Of a stretch of DNA of 64,000 bases, positions 21,990 to 32,027 are shown one piece after another. Source of the stretch: Sphingomonas panacis (GTDB lineage Bacteria > Pseudomonadota > Alphaproteobacteria > Sphingomonadales > Sphingomonadaceae); NCBI RefSeq assembly GCF_001717955.1, contig NZ_CP014168.1:3071501-3135500 (forward strand), in the 5' to 3' direction. The translations under genes were made by a program, and so were the position numbers. Below the pieces are notes generated by a model. The model was not told the origin of the DNA. It saw nothing but the letters and a program-made list of their open reading frames with translations, and did not search any database. The stretch's first letter is position 1. Every line of letters begins with the position of its first letter.

Positions 21990-22685
21990 TCATGGAGAGA
22001 CTTCGGCGCCGTCCCACGCGAACAGCTTGCCCGAATCGGGTGCCTTGAGTCCGTCGATCACGTCGAGGAGTTGCAACGCGGCGCGATCGGCCTCGAACAA
22101 CTGTCCTGGCGCGACATTGCCCTGGAACGGGCGCGACAACGGGGTGTCGACGGTGCCGGGGTGCAGCGCCACCACGATCGAGCGGCCGTTGCGGCGTTTC
22201 TCCTCGATCGCCAGCGTGCGCACCAGCATGTTGAGTGCCGCCTTGGAAGCGCGGTAGCCGTACCAGCCGCCGAGCCGGTTGTCGGCGATGCTGCCGACCC
22301 GCGCGGACAGAACGCCGAACACGCAGCGGCCATCACGCGGCATCAACGGCAGGAAGTGCTTGGCGACGATCGCCGGGCCGATCGCGTTGATCGCGAAATT
22401 GCGTGCGAGCCATACCGGGTCGAGATCGGCGATCGCTTTCTCCGGGCCACGCTCGCCTTCGTGGAGCAGGCCGGTCGCGACCAGGATCAGCGTCGGTGCC
22501 GGGCCCTTGGCGACGATCGCGGCAGCGGCGGCGATGCTGGCCTCGTCCTCCAGATCGAGATGGCCGGCGCCCGAGAAGCTGCGCGCGAAGGCGTGGACGG
22601 TGCCGAACGTGCCTTCGTCCTCCAGCGCACGGACGAATGCCGCGCCGATCCCGCCCGATGCGCCGATGACGACCGCGCTGCTCAT
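21990..22685 (-). CDS. short-chain dehydrogenase/reductase
   Basis: A 231-residue NAD(P)-dependent enzyme with the cofactor motif GASGGIG (8-14), the NAG-equivalent region (VATGLLHEG) and the catalytic Ser...YxxxK pair (LSARVGS, YGYRASK). The overall form fits the C-factor/CsgA-like branch of atypical SDRs. The substrate is unknown. The gene overlaps the start side of yaaA: its ATG shares 4 bp with the yaaA stop, so both are in one operon. Confidence 0.85.
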   Translation of the reverse strand: MSSAVVIGASGGIGAAFVRALEDEGTFGTVHAFARSFSGAGHLDLEDEASIAAAAAIVAKGPAPTLILVATGLLHEGERGPEKAIADLDPVWLARNFAINAIGPAIVAKHFLPLMPRDGRCVFGVLSARVGSIADNRLGGWYGYRASKAALNMLVRTLAIEEKRRNGRSIVVALHPGTVDTPLSRPFQGNVAPGQLFEADRAALQLLDVIDGLKAPDSGKLFAWDGAEVSP

Positions 22686-23434
22686 GCGCGGGTGAACCGC
22701 CAGCGATCGTCATCGCTCTCGTCCGCGTCGAAGCGGTAGCCGTCGCTGTCGAAGCCCTGCATTGCCGCCACCTCCGTGATGCGATGTTCGCACAGCCAGC
22801 GCGCCATCATGCCGCGCGCGCGCTTGGCGTTGAAGCTGACGAAGCGTGGGCCGTCCGGGCCGGGTTCGCGAAAATCGACGTCGATCACGCGCACGCCTTC
22901 CAGCCGGCCGGCGACGGCGGCGAAATATTCCTGGCTGGCGAGGTTGAGGACGACGCCAGACCCTTCCGCGGCGACATCGTCGCGCACGGCGGCCGCGATT
23001 CGGTCGCCCCACCAATCGGTCAGGCTTTTGCGGCGCGGTGCCCAGCGCGTGCCCATTTCGAGTCGATAGGGGCGCATCGCATCGAGCGGGCGGAGCAGCC
23101 CATATAGCCCCGATAGCATGCGGACATGATCCTGCGCGAACGCGATCGCCGGTTCGTCGAGTGTCGCCGCCTCGAACCCGGTGTAGACGTCGCCGGCAAA
23201 GGCGAACAGCGCCGGACGTTCGGGAGCGTCGGCGAAACCGGCGAAGCGGTCGGCATTGAGCTTGGCGAGCTTGGGCGAGATGTGCATCAACTCGGCGAGC
23301 TTCTTTTGGCCGAGCCGCGCTGCTGCGGCAGCGAGTGTATCGGCTTCCTCGACGAAGCGCGGTTTGGTTGGCATCACATCGGGAATCGGCCGCTCGTAAT
23401 CGAGCGTTTTGGCGGGCGAGAGCAAAGCAATCAT
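22682..23434 (-). CDS. yaaA: peroxide stress protein YaaA (DUF328)
   Basis: A 250-residue protein. The start MIALLSPAKTLDY is the family hallmark, followed by AQDHVRMLSGLYGLLRPLDAMRPYRLEMGTRW in the middle and NAKRARGMMARW later. In E. coli YaaA binds DNA and limits iron-driven damage during hydrogen peroxide stress. The ATG at 23434 gives the usual length; a start 19 codons upstream is unsupported. It is the first gene of a pair with the SDR. Confidence 0.93.
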   Translation of the reverse strand: MIALLSPAKTLDYERPIPDVMPTKPRFVEEADTLAAAAARLGQKKLAELMHISPKLAKLNADRFAGFADAPERPALFAFAGDVYTGFEAATLDEPAIAFAQDHVRMLSGLYGLLRPLDAMRPYRLEMGTRWAPRRKSLTDWWGDRIAAAVRDDVAAEGSGVVLNLASQEYFAAVAGRLEGVRVIDVDFREPGPDGPRFVSFNAKRARGMMARWLCEHRITEVAAMQGFDSDGYRFDADESDDDRWRFTRA

Positions 23435-23605
23435 GGCGGGCGGGTAGCGGCCGCGCATCAAAGCGTCAAAGGGAGCCGCATCCGGGTTCAACCGTTGTTC
23501 AGTCCGCGCCGGCCAGAAGCCGGCACACGCCGCGTCGCTTGAACGCGGCGAAACGGATCGGTAGAGCGGCGCGGTGATCGGCCAGCGCCGACGTAGGAGA
23601 ACTTC

Positions 23606-24919
23606 ATGATGCAGGGTGTTTCGAGGATTGCGATTGCCGGGGCGCTGATGCTCGGCCTAGGTGGCACCGTGATCGCGCTGCCGGCGAACGCGAAGAAGGA
23701 AAAGCCGGCCGAAGCGGCGCCTGCCGACGGCTTCAACCCAAAGAACCTGTCGAACGAGGCGCGTCCGGCACTCGGCGCGATCCAGACCGCGCTCGCCGCG
23801 ACGCCGCCGGATTATGCGACGGCCAAGGCGAAGCTGACCGAGGCCGACGGGCTTGCGAAGAACGCGTCCGACAGCTACATCATCGCCAAGTTCCGCCTCC
23901 AGGTGGCGAGTGGCGAGATGAACGCCTTGCCCGAGGCGCAGCGCAACGACGTCGTGCTGGCCCAGCCGCTCGAAACGCTGATCGCCAATCCGATCACGCC
24001 GAAGGCGGAAAAGGCGCAGTTCACCTATATCCGCGGCAACCTCGCCTACAACCAGAAGGACTATGCCAAAGCGGCGCAGTTGATGGCGAGCGCGCGTGAC
24101 CTCGGCTACCAGAATGCCGATCTTCCGCTCAACCTTGCGCGCGCGAAGGTCGAGGCGGGTGACGTGGCCGGTGGCGTCGCCGAGCTCGACACTGCGGTCA
24201 AGGCCGAGCAGGCCGCCGGTCGCAAGGCGCCCGAGGCATGGTACAAATATGCCGTGTCGCATGCGATCAAGGCCAATCTCCCGGAGCAGACCAACACTTG
24301 GACGCAGGCGTGGCTGGCGAATTACGGCACCAAGGAGAATTGGCGCACCGCGATTTACACCTTCGGCTTTTCCGGCCCGGGTGCGGCGAAGCTGACCGAT
24401 CGCAACCGGATCGATCTGTACCGCCTGATGCGGGTCACCAATTCGCTCGCCGGCGCGAAGGAGTACATCGATTACGCCGATGCCGCGAACAAGACCGGAC
24501 TGCCGACCGAAGCCAAGACGGTCATCAAGGAAGGCTTCGATTCGAAGGTGATCCCGGCCGGCAACGCCACCGCGACCGACATGGCCAAGCAGGCCAGTGA
24601 ATCGATCGCGTCGGACAAGCCGCTCGCCGCGCAGGAAAAGGCGGCCGCTGCCGCGCCGAAGGGCGATCTCGCCTCGCAGGCGGGCGACGCCTATCTCGGC
24701 GAGCGCAACTACGCCAAGGCCGCCGAACTGTACAAGCTGGCTGCCACCAAGGGCGTGAACGACAACGACCGCCTCAACCTCCACCTCGGCATCGCGCAGG
24801 CGCTCGGTGGCGATAAGGAAGGCGCGCGCGCCACGCTGACCAAGGTGACGACCGCACCAAACGCGGACATCGCCAAGCTGTGGCTCACCTGGCTCGCCTC
24901 GGCTCCGGTCGCGGCGTAA
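23606..24919 (+). CDS. secreted TPR-like protein
   Basis: A 437-residue exported protein. The signal peptide ends near ALPANA (about 29). The mature part is helical with TPR-like repeats, for example FTYIRGNLAYNQKDYAKAAQLMASA (about 135-160) and GDAYLGERNYAKAAELYKLAATKG (about 355-380), the latter close to the TPR consensus. No catalytic motif is visible. It is probably a periplasmic scaffold or interaction protein. Two adjacent ATG codons (23606, 23609) follow AGGAG; either may be used. A strong intrinsic terminator follows directly, so it is a monocistronic unit on this side. Confidence 0.75.
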   Translation: MMQGVSRIAIAGALMLGLGGTVIALPANAKKEKPAEAAPADGFNPKNLSNEARPALGAIQTALAATPPDYATAKAKLTEADGLAKNASDSYIIAKFRLQVASGEMNALPEAQRNDVVLAQPLETLIANPITPKAEKAQFTYIRGNLAYNQKDYAKAAQLMASARDLGYQNADLPLNLARAKVEAGDVAGGVAELDTAVKAEQAAGRKAPEAWYKYAVSHAIKANLPEQTNTWTQAWLANYGTKENWRTAIYTFGFSGPGAAKLTDRNRIDLYRLMRVTNSLAGAKEYIDYADAANKTGLPTEAKTVIKEGFDSKVIPAGNATATDMAKQASESIASDKPLAAQEKAAAAAPKGDLASQAGDAYLGERNYAKAAELYKLAATKGVNDNDRLNLHLGIAQALGGDKEGARATLTKVTTAPNADIAKLWLTWLASAPVAA

Positions 24920-24926
24920 ATGAAAA

Positions 24927-24967
24927 GGGCGGCCCCGGTGCAGACCGGGGCCGCCCTCTTGTTTTTT
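24927..24967 (+). terminator. strong intrinsic terminator
   Basis: GGGCGGCCCCGGT (24927-24939) and its exact complement (24944-24956) form a 13-bp stem with a 4-nt loop, followed by TCTTGTTTTTT. It begins 8 bp after the stop of the TPR-like gene. Confidence 0.92.
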
Positions 24968-24970
24968 ACT

Positions 24971-25053
24971 CCGTTCGTGCTGAACTTGTCGAAGCACATG
25001 CCCCCAGACGCTGCGTTACTTGGCACGTGCTTCGACAAGCTCAGCACGAACGG
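24971..25053. repeat. paired palindromic intergenic repeat (type C)
   Basis: Arms of 27 nt (24971-24997 and 25027-25053) are inverted copies with one mismatch, 29 nt apart. The arm reads CCGTTCGTGCTGA followed by CTTGTCGAAGCAC. It lies between convergent transcripts (TPR-like gene and rnd) right after the terminator. The outer CCGTTCGTG is shared with the type A element at 2343-2413. Confidence 0.8.
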
Positions 25054-25142
25054 GTGTTTAAGGCAGCGTTAACTACGCCAGCGTTAAGCCGACGGAGCGA
25101 GACAGCATTCGCTCGACCGGATCAAACGCCGCATCGCCCGGC

Positions 25143-26318
25143 TCACTCCACCGTTTCCGCGCGAGTCATCTTGAGCTTGCCGCCCACCACCGCGAACGCC
25201 AGCCGCCCCTCGACCAGATCGAGCGCATCGCGGCCGAATTGTTCGAAGCGCCACCCCTCCAAAATCGACAGCCCCTCACGCTGGCCCGCTGCGAGCGCAT
25301 CGAGATCATCGCCGCGCGCGAGCAGCCGTGCCGCCACGTCGATGTCGCGTGAGCGGATTTTTAGAAGCAGCTTGAGCAGGTCCGCCACCAAAGCGCCGTC
25401 CTTACCCAGACCGGGCTTGCGATCGTCGCGCGCGGGCATCTCCTCGGCGGGCATCGGCTCGGCATGTTCCAGTGCGACCATCATGCGGCCGCCGATGTCG
25501 TTGGTCGCCCAGGTCGGGGAGAGGCCGCGAACCTTGGCGAGGTCGGCCTGTTTGCGCGGCGGGTGGCCGGCGATGTCGGCGATCGTCTCATCCTTGACGA
25601 TTCGGCCGCGCGGGAGGTTTTTGCCCTGCGCCTCCAGTTCGCGCCAGCGCGCCAGCGCCTTGAGGCGGCCGAGGATATCGGCCTTGCGGCTGGGCACGCG
25701 GATGCGGCGCCACGCTTCTTCGGGATCGTTGGCGTAGTTGGCGGGGTCGCCGATTCGCTCCATCTCCTGATCGAGCCACGCGCCGCGCCCGGTTTTGCGA
25801 AGCCGTGCGAGCATCTTGGGGAAGATCTTGGCGAGGTGAGTCACGTCGCCGATCGCATATTCGATCTGGCGCGCGTCGAGCGGACGGCGGCTCCAGTCGG
25901 TAAAGCGCGCGCCCTTGTCGACGCTGATGCCGAGATAAGCATCGACGAGGTTCGAATAGCCGATCTGTTCGCCTTGCCCCAGCGCCATTGCGGCGACCTG
26001 CGTGTCGAACAGCGGATAGGGCGTCTTGCCGGTAAGGTTATAGACGATTTCGAGATCCTGCCCGCCGGCGTGGAAGACCTTGAGCACGTCCGGGTTGTTG
26101 ACCATCAGGTCGAGCAGCGGCTGCATGTCGAGGCCGGGCGCCATCGGATCGATCGCCGCCGCCTCGTTCTCGTCGGCGATCTGGATCAGGCACAGTTCGG
26201 GCCAAAAGGTGTTCTCGCGCATGAACTCGGTATCGACGCAGACGAAATCGGCTTCGGCGAGGCGGGTGCAGAGATTGGCGAGCGTGGCGCTGTCGGTAAT
26301 GAGCGGATGGATATGCAT
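25143..26318 (-). CDS. rnd: ribonuclease D
   Basis: A 391-residue 3'-5' exoribonuclease that trims tRNA and other small RNA precursors. The DEDD exonuclease motifs are visible: VCVDTEFMRE (I), HAGGQDLEIVYN (II) and YAIGDVTHLAKIFP (III). An HRDC domain follows (about 210-290). The length matches bacterial RNase D. It is divergent from aspS across a 188-bp gap that contains a paired palindrome. Identification is secure. Confidence 0.95.
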   Translation of the reverse strand: MHIHPLITDSATLANLCTRLAEADFVCVDTEFMRENTFWPELCLIQIADENEAAAIDPMAPGLDMQPLLDLMVNNPDVLKVFHAGGQDLEIVYNLTGKTPYPLFDTQVAAMALGQGEQIGYSNLVDAYLGISVDKGARFTDWSRRPLDARQIEYAIGDVTHLAKIFPKMLARLRKTGRGAWLDQEMERIGDPANYANDPEEAWRRIRVPSRKADILGRLKALARWRELEAQGKNLPRGRIVKDETIADIAGHPPRKQADLAKVRGLSPTWATNDIGGRMMVALEHAEPMPAEEMPARDDRKPGLGKDGALVADLLKLLLKIRSRDIDVAARLLARGDDLDALAAGQREGLSILEGWRFEQFGRDALDLVEGRLAFAVVGGKLKMTRAETVE

Positions 26319-26391
26319 CTTGACCCTTTAGCGAGGGATGCGCGCCTTGACAAAGGCGTGTCGGAAAGGGAGTGCGCGGACCATCCAATGC

Positions 26392-26473
26392 CGTCACCCG
26401 AGCGCAAGCTGGGGTATTTCGGCGATAGTGAGTGCCCTCCCCGCGGGAGACCCCAGCTTGCGCTGGGGTGACG
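26392..26473. repeat. paired palindromic repeat (type B, copy 1)
   Basis: Arms 26392-26415 and 26450-26473 (24 nt, one mismatch) frame a 34-nt centre. The arm reads CGTCACCC then AGCGCAAGCTGGGGT; in the intact arm the part CCCCAGC-GCAA-GCTGGGG is itself a 7-bp hairpin with a GNRA loop. Copies 2 and 3 are at 31906-31987 and 61606-61687. It lies in the rnd-aspS divergent gap. Confidence 0.85.
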
Positions 26474-26506
26474 AGCGGGGCGGGTGACGATTGAAAGACG
26501 AGAACC

Positions 26507-28300
26507 ATGCACGCCTATCGCACGCACACTTGCGCCGAACTCCGCGCCGAACAGGTCGGCCAGGAAGTCCGCCTGTCGGGCTGGGTCCATAAGAAGCGCG
26601 ATCACGGTGATCTCGTCTTTGTCGATCTGCGCGACCATTATGGCATCACCCAGATCGTCACCGACGTGAGCGGCCCGGTGTTCGACGTGATCGAAAGCCT
26701 TCGCAGCGAGAGCGTGGTGACGATCACCGGCACTGTGGTGGCGCGCGCCGGCGAGGCGGTGAACCCGAACCTGCCGACCGGCGCGATCGAAGTGCGGGCC
26801 ACCTCCGCCGTGGTGCAGTCAGCCGCGCATGACCTGCCGATGCCGGTGGCGAGCGAGAACGAATATCCCGAGGATATCCGCCTGCGCTATCGTTTCCTCG
26901 ATCTGCGGCGCGAGCGGCTCCACGCGAACATCCTGCTGCGTTCGCAGGTGATCTCGTCGCTGCGCCAGCGCATGATCGGGCAGGGCTTCACCGAATTCCA
27001 GACGCCGATCCTGACCGCGAGCAGCCCCGAGGGCGCGCGCGATTATCTGGTGCCGAGCCGCGTGCATCCGGGCAAATTTTACGCGCTCCCGCAGGCGCCG
27101 CAGATGTTCAAGCAGTTGCTGATGGTGGCCGGGTTCGACCGCTATTTCCAGATCGCGCCGTGCTTCCGCGACGAGGATGCCCGCGCTGATCGCTCACCGG
27201 GCGAATTCTACCAGCTCGATTTCGAGATGAGCTTCGTCACCCAGGACGACGTGTTCGCCGCGATCGAGCCGGTGCTGCACGGCGTGTTCGAGCAGTTCGC
27301 CGATTGGCAGGGCAAGGGCCGCACCGTCAGCCCGCTGCCGTTCAAGCGAATCCCGTACCGCGAATCGATGCTGAAATACGGCAACGACAAGCCCGACCTG
27401 CGCAACCCGATCCTGATCTCGGACGTGTCCGAGCAGTTCGTCGGATCGGGCTTCGGCCGGTTCGCGTCGATCGTCGAGGGCGGTGACGTGGTGCGCGCGA
27501 TCCCCGCGCCGGGCACCGCCGACAAGAGCCGCAAGTTCTTCGACGACATGAATAGCTGGGCGCAGGGCGAAGGGTTCGCGGGCCTCGGCTATGCGACGCG
27601 CAAGGGTGGCGAATGGGGCGGGCCGATCGCCAAGAACCACGGCGAGGCGAAGATGACGGCGATGGCCAACGCGCTCGGCCTCGGCCCTGACGACGGGATG
27701 TTCTTCGCGGCGGGCAAGGAAGCGCAGGCCGCCAAGCTCGCCGGCCTCGCGCGCACGCGCGTCGCCGAACAGCTCGGCCTGATCGACGACAAGCGTTTCG
27801 AATTCTGCTGGATCGTCGATTTCCCGATGTTTGAATATGACGAGGACGCCAAGAAGGTCGATTTCAGCCACAACCCGTTCTCGATGCCGCAGGGCGAGAT
27901 GGACGCGCTGGAGACGATGAACCCGCTCGATATCCTCGCCTATCAATACGACATCGTCTGCAACGGCGTGGAGCTGTCGTCGGGCGCGATCCGCAACCAC
28001 AAGCCCGAGATCATGTACAAGGCGTTCGAGATCGCCGGCTATACGCAGGCCGATGTCGACACCAACTTCGCGGGCATGATCAACGCGTTCAAGTGCGGCG
28101 CTCCGCCGCACGGCGGGTCGGCGCCGGGTGTCGACCGGATCGTCATGCTGCTCGCCGACGAGCCCAACATCCGCGAGGTCATCACTTTCCCGATGACGCA
28201 GAAGGCGGAGGATCTCATGATGGGCGCGCCGAACTTCGCCACCCCGAAGCAGCTGAAGGAACTCCACATCAAGACGGTGGACGGTCCCGGCGCGAAATAA
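26507..28300 (+). CDS. aspS: aspartyl-tRNA synthetase
   Basis: A 597-residue class II aminoacyl-tRNA synthetase of the bacterial type. It has the N-terminal anticodon-binding OB fold ([23 protein letters not shown]), motif 2 ([24 protein letters not shown] pattern) with the catalytic core, the bacterial insertion domain in the middle and motif 3 [19 protein letters not shown] at the C-terminus. Many alphaproteobacterial AspRS enzymes are non-discriminating and also charge tRNA-Asn; the sequence alone does not settle this. It stands alone between rnd and ppk2. Confidence 0.97.
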   Translation: MHAYRTHTCAELRAEQVGQEVRLSGWVHKKRDHGDLVFVDLRDHYGITQIVTDVSGPVFDVIESLRSESVVTITGTVVARAGEAVNPNLPTGAIEVRATSAVVQSAAHDLPMPVASENEYPEDIRLRYRFLDLRRERLHANILLRSQVISSLRQRMIGQGFTEFQTPILTASSPEGARDYLVPSRVHPGKFYALPQAPQMFKQLLMVAGFDRYFQIAPCFRDEDARADRSPGEFYQLDFEMSFVTQDDVFAAIEPVLHGVFEQFADWQGKGRTVSPLPFKRIPYRESMLKYGNDKPDLRNPILISDVSEQFVGSGFGRFASIVEGGDVVRAIPAPGTADKSRKFFDDMNSWAQGEGFAGLGYATRKGGEWGGPIAKNHGEAKMTAMANALGLGPDDGMFFAAGKEAQAAKLAGLARTRVAEQLGLIDDKRFEFCWIVDFPMFEYDEDAKKVDFSHNPFSMPQGEMDALETMNPLDILAYQYDIVCNGVELSSGAIRNHKPEIMYKAFEIAGYTQADVDTNFAGMINAFKCGAPPHGGSAPGVDRIVMLLADEPNIREVITFPMTQKAEDLMMGAPNFATPKQLKELHIKTVDGPGAK

Positions 28301-28304
28301 GCGT

Positions 28305-28360
28305 CGTCATTGTCGAGCGAGGCGGGGCGCACGTGCCTCGACTTCGCTCGGCATGACCGG
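28305..28360. repeat. degenerate palindromic repeat (type A related)
   Basis: The right arm CCTCGACTTCGCTCGGCATGACCGG is cut here in description at 28336-28360; its imperfect partner covers 28305-28320 (GTCATTGTCGAGCGA). It fills the aspS-ppk2 gap and shares GAGCGAAGTCGAG with 2343-2413, but the arms are shorter and less alike. Confidence 0.5.
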
Positions 28361-28372
28361 TTAGGGTAGGGG

Positions 28373-29146
28373 ATGACGATCTCCCTGTCCGACTATGAAT
28401 CCGGTGCCGAATATGACGGCGATTATGATGCCGCGATCACCAAGCTGCAGAAGCGGCTCGCGCACGTTCAGGTCGCGCACATCGTCCACGGCAAACGCGC
28501 GATCGTGCTGTTCGAGGGCTGGGACGCGGCGGGCAAGGGCGGCATCATCCAGCGGCTGACCAGCGAATGGGACCCGCGCAACTTCGAGGTCTGGCCGATC
28601 AAGGCGCCGACCGAGGAGGAACGCGACCGGCATTTCCTCTGGCGGTTCTGGCAGCGGTTGCCCGCGAACGGCGACATCGCAGTGTTCGATCGCAGTTGGT
28701 ACGGTCGCGTCCTCGTCGAACGGGTCGAGAATTTCGCCAGCGAGAAGGCGTGGAAGCGCGGCTACGACGAGATCAACGAGTTCGAGGCGCAGCAGGTCGA
28801 TTCAGGCACGACGATCGTCAAGATGTTCATCCATGTCAGTCAGAAGACCCAGGACAAGCGCCTGGCGGGACGGCTCGATCATCCATGGAAACGCTGGAAG
28901 ACCGGGCTGGAGGATTATCGCAACCGCGCCAAGCGCAACGAATATCTCGACGCGATGCACGACATGTTTCGCCGCACCGATACGCGGTGGGCACCGTGGC
29001 ATGTCGTCGATGGCAATGACAAGAAGGTGGCGCGGATCACCGCGCTGACGTTGATCGCGGACGCGCTGGAAGCTGGCGTCGACATGACCCCGCCGCAGCT
29101 CGACCCCGAGGTCGAGAAGGTCGCGCGCGCGGCGCTGGGGCTGTGA
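28373..29146 (+). CDS. ppk2: polyphosphate kinase 2 family protein
   Basis: A 257-residue cytoplasmic kinase that transfers phosphate between polyphosphate and nucleotides. The Walker A-type loop is EGWDAAGKGG (48-57); the lid-region motif FDRSWYGRVLVERVE and the tail YRNRAKRNEYLDAMHDMFRRTDT match the single-domain PPK2 class. Whether it prefers ADP, GDP or AMP cannot be judged from motifs alone. It follows aspS by 72 bp with a repeat between and no clear terminator. Confidence 0.92.
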   Translation: MTISLSDYESGAEYDGDYDAAITKLQKRLAHVQVAHIVHGKRAIVLFEGWDAAGKGGIIQRLTSEWDPRNFEVWPIKAPTEEERDRHFLWRFWQRLPANGDIAVFDRSWYGRVLVERVENFASEKAWKRGYDEINEFEAQQVDSGTTIVKMFIHVSQKTQDKRLAGRLDHPWKRWKTGLEDYRNRAKRNEYLDAMHDMFRRTDTRWAPWHVVDGNDKKVARITALTLIADALEAGVDMTPPQLDPEVEKVARAALGL

Positions 29147-29217
29147 GACGGCGTCCTTAATCCAAAGCTAAGGCTTGGCGGCTATTCGAACGCGAGTTGC
29201 CACCGCGTCGGATTGTC

Positions 29218-30189
29218 ATGCTCAGATTTTTGCTGCTCGTGCTGCCGACGCTGGTGCTGATGACATCGTGTACGCGCACGCCGCCGATGCAGGTGGTGAT
29301 GGACATCCCGCCGATCGTGCGCGCGCCCGATTTGCTCAGGCAGCTCGATCTGAAAGTGCCGATGGATCTCACACGCACGGCGCTGCGCGAAGCGGCTGCC
29401 GCGACCGAGTCGGAGTTTGACGCGGCGCCCGCCTTCCTCGCGCGCGCGCAGACGCCCGACGATGCCGCTCGGGCGATCGATTGCCTGACGGCGGCGGTCT
29501 ATTATGAGGCGCGCTCCGAATCGGACGAGGGCGAGCGCGCGGTCGCGCAGGTCGTGCTCAACCGGGTGCGCGATCCGGCGTTTCCCAGCAGCATCTGCGG
29601 GGTCGTCTACCAGGGATCGACGCGATCGACCGGCTGCCAGTTCAGCTTCACCTGCGACGGATCGATGAATCATCCGATCCAGCCCGCCGCCTGGGCGCGA
29701 GCGCGGGCGGTGGCGACGGGCGCGCTGGCGGGACTGGTCTATGCGCCGGTGGGGTCTGCGACCTTCTACCACGCCAATTACGTGTCGCCGTGGTGGGCGA
29801 CCAGCATGAAGCAGGTCGCGGCGATCGGGGCGCATATCTTCTACCGCTGGCGCGGCGCGATGGAGAATGCGCTCGCCTTCCGGCAGAGCTATTCGGGGAA
29901 CGAGACCGTGCCGGTACGGATCAGTCCGATCCTCGCAGCGAGCGATGAAAGCAATGTTGTGGCGTCCAGCGCCGTCGATGGCGGCATCCAGGTGGTCGGA
30001 TCGGTGACGATCCACCGCAGCGCCCCCCAGGACGCGGCGCCGGCCCCGGTAGCGCCGGCGCTAACGCCTGTGGCCGACAGCGGGGTCGCCGGCATTCGCG
30101 TGCATCGCGGGGCATTCGCGCCCGATGTAGCGCAGGACGCCGGCAAACCGCGCCACATCAGCGTGCCGGCGGCGAGCGACCCGGCCTGA
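29218..30189 (+). CDS. SleB-type cell wall hydrolase, probable lipoprotein
   Basis: A 323-residue protein starting at ATG 29218 (an in-frame TTG seven codons earlier would weaken the signal). The N-terminus [18 protein letters not shown] ends in a lipobox-like LMTSC, so outer-membrane or inner-membrane anchoring through lipid is likely. The Hydrolase_2 domain (about 90-205) has [13 protein letters not shown] with the catalytic glutamate, [28 protein letters not shown] and [10 protein letters not shown]. The tail is Ala/Pro-rich. Its core resembles the membrane-anchored protein at 870-2237, but the anchor and tail differ. Converges with carbonic anhydrase (5 bp apart). Confidence 0.85.
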   Translation: MLRFLLLVLPTLVLMTSCTRTPPMQVVMDIPPIVRAPDLLRQLDLKVPMDLTRTALREAAAATESEFDAAPAFLARAQTPDDAARAIDCLTAAVYYEARSESDEGERAVAQVVLNRVRDPAFPSSICGVVYQGSTRSTGCQFSFTCDGSMNHPIQPAAWARARAVATGALAGLVYAPVGSATFYHANYVSPWWATSMKQVAAIGAHIFYRWRGAMENALAFRQSYSGNETVPVRISPILAASDESNVVASSAVDGGIQVVGSVTIHRSAPQDAAPAPVAPALTPVADSGVAGIRVHRGAFAPDVAQDAGKPRHISVPAASDPA

Positions 30190-30194
30190 GCGGG

Positions 30195-30824
30195 TCAGGC
30201 CGGCGTGAAGGCGCCGTCTTCGCCCATCACGTGCAACACGCCGTCGGCGATCGCGAAATAGGCGCCGCGCAGCGTGAGCGTGCCCGCCGCCTCGCGCTCG
30301 GGAATGAACGGGAAGGTACGCAGGTTGGCGATGCTGACGCGCACCGTTTCCAGTTCGAGCGCCCGTGCCGCCTCGGGGCCGGTGCCGTGTTCGGCGACGA
30401 TGCCGTCGCGCGCGGTGTCGAGCATGTCGACCCAGTGCGCGATGAAACCGCCCTCGCCGGGGGCTGCGCCGTCGAAGGCATGAGTCAGCGACGCCTTGAC
30501 GCCGCCGCACGAGCCATGCCCCATCACCACGATGTCGGTGACGTTGAGCTGGGTGACCGCGAATTCGAGCGCGGCCGAGACGCCGTGGCGCGATCCGTCG
30601 AGTTCGAACGGCGGCACCAGATTGGCGACGTTGCGGACCACGAAGATCTCGCCGGGCGAGGTATCGAACACCTGCGCGGGATCGACCCGGCTGTCGGAAC
30701 AGGCGATCACCATCACGCGCGGCGCCTGGCCCTCGCGCAATTCGGCCCAGCGATCACGCTGGCGAGTCCAGTCGACCACGCGAAAGCGCTGATAGCCTTC
30801 GATGAGGTCCGCGAATCCGCTCAT
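30195..30824 (-). CDS. beta-class carbonic anhydrase
   Basis: A 209-residue zinc enzyme that interconverts CO2 and bicarbonate. Zinc ligands and the dyad are clear: ACSDSRVDP (C42, D44, R46) and GHGSCGG (H103, C106). The start ATG at 30824 follows GGAGAG; in-frame extension upstream overlaps lipA and is not real. It is divergent from lipA with 123 bp between, where TATACC could serve as its -10 box. Cytoplasmic, supplying bicarbonate to carboxylases. Confidence 0.93.
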   Translation of the reverse strand: MSGFADLIEGYQRFRVVDWTRQRDRWAELREGQAPRVMVIACSDSRVDPAQVFDTSPGEIFVVRNVANLVPPFELDGSRHGVSAALEFAVTQLNVTDIVVMGHGSCGGVKASLTHAFDGAAPGEGGFIAHWVDMLDTARDGIVAEHGTGPEAARALELETVRVSIANLRTFPFIPEREAAGTLTLRGAYFAIADGVLHVMGEDGAFTPA

Positions 30825-30947
30825 ACTGCTCTCCGTCGTTTCGGGTATAGCGGGGTTCCTAGGGGCAAAGCGCCGCATACGACAAGCGCAACCATGATGA
30901 TCCGCGCGGCAGTTGTGGTAAGCGGTGCGGATGGCTATTTGCGAGCC

Positions 30948-31889
30948 ATGAACGAGATTACTCCGATCGCTCACCCCGCCGCCCAACCCGAGGGCCGCCA
31001 GCGCAAGCCCGACTGGATTCGCGTGAAAGCGCCGATGGGCGCGGTGTTCAACGAGACCAAGGGGCTTATGCGCCGGCTCGGCCTCAACACCGTCTGCGAA
31101 GAAGCGGCCTGCCCCAACATCGGCGAATGCTGGACCAAGAAGCACGCGACGGTGATGATCCTCGGCGACACCTGCACCCGCGCCTGCGCGTTCTGCAACG
31201 TCAAGACCGGCATGCCACGCGCGGTCGATGCGCTGGAGCCGCAGCACACCGCCGATGCCGCCGCCGAGCTGGGGCTTGAGCATATCGTCATCACCTCGGT
31301 CGATCGCGACGATCTGCCCGATGGCGGTGCGTCGCAATTCGTCAAGGTGATCGAGGCGCTGCGCCGCACCACGCCCACGACGACGATCGAGATCCTCACG
31401 CCCGACTTCCGCAACAAGGCGCAGGCCGCGATCGAGTCGATCGTCACGGCGCGGCCCGACGTGTACAACCACAATCTCGAAACGGTCCCCCGGCTGTACC
31501 CGACGATTCGGCCCGGTGCGCGTTACTATGCGTCGCTGCGGCTGCTCGAAAGCGTCAAGCGCCACGACCCTTCAATCTTCACCAAGTCGGGCGTGATGCT
31601 CGGGCTGGGTGAGGAGCGGCTCGAAGTCCATCAGGTGATGGACGACATGCGCTCCGCCGACATCGATTTTCTGACGATGGGGCAATATCTCCAGCCGACG
31701 CCGCGCCATGCCAAGGTGCTCGATTTCGTCACGCCCAAGGCGTTCGACGCTTATGCGGCGATCGCGCGCGCCAAGGGCTTTCTGCTCGTGGCGTCCTCGC
31801 CGCTGACCCGCTCGAGCTACCACGCGGGCGATGATTTCGCGCGGCTTCGCGCTGCGCGGGAGGCTAAGCTGGCGACGGTGCGGGTGTGA
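30948..31889 (+). CDS. lipA: lipoyl synthase
   Basis: A 313-residue radical SAM enzyme that inserts two sulfurs into protein-bound octanoyl groups. Both iron-sulfur motifs are present: the auxiliary cluster C-X4-C-X5-C in [12 protein letters not shown] and the radical SAM C-X3-C-X2-C in CTRACAFC. The C-terminus has the conserved [11 protein letters not shown] segment. ATG 30948 is chosen; an ATG 18 codons earlier is possible but has no better RBS. Its product would modify the lipoyl domain of PdhB (K43). Confidence 0.96.
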   Translation: MNEITPIAHPAAQPEGRQRKPDWIRVKAPMGAVFNETKGLMRRLGLNTVCEEAACPNIGECWTKKHATVMILGDTCTRACAFCNVKTGMPRAVDALEPQHTADAAAELGLEHIVITSVDRDDLPDGGASQFVKVIEALRRTTPTTTIEILTPDFRNKAQAAIESIVTARPDVYNHNLETVPRLYPTIRPGARYYASLRLLESVKRHDPSIFTKSGVMLGLGEERLEVHQVMDDMRSADIDFLTMGQYLQPTPRHAKVLDFVTPKAFDAYAAIARAKGFLLVASSPLTRSSYHAGDDFARLRAAREAKLATVRV

Positions 31890-31905
31890 ACCTGCACGCC
31901 ACATA

Positions 31906-31987
31906 CGTCACCCCAGCGCGAACTGGGGTCTCTCGCGGTAAAGGCCCCCGCCATCACGGGCAGACCCCAGCTTGCGCTGGGGTGACG
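31906..31987. repeat. paired palindromic repeat (type B, copy 2)
   Basis: Arms 31906-31929 and 31964-31987, 24 nt with two mismatches, with a 34-nt centre, the same spacing as copy 1. It sits between lipA and the RatA/Coq10-type gene. Confidence 0.85.
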
Positions 31988-32027
31988 CTATTTGGCCCTG
32001 TGACGGATATGGACTGGGCGACGCGCG

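Noticed and set aside
29218..30189. Spore germination protein
   Set aside because: SleB-type domains are common in non-sporulating alphaproteobacteria as wall hydrolases; nothing else suggests spores.
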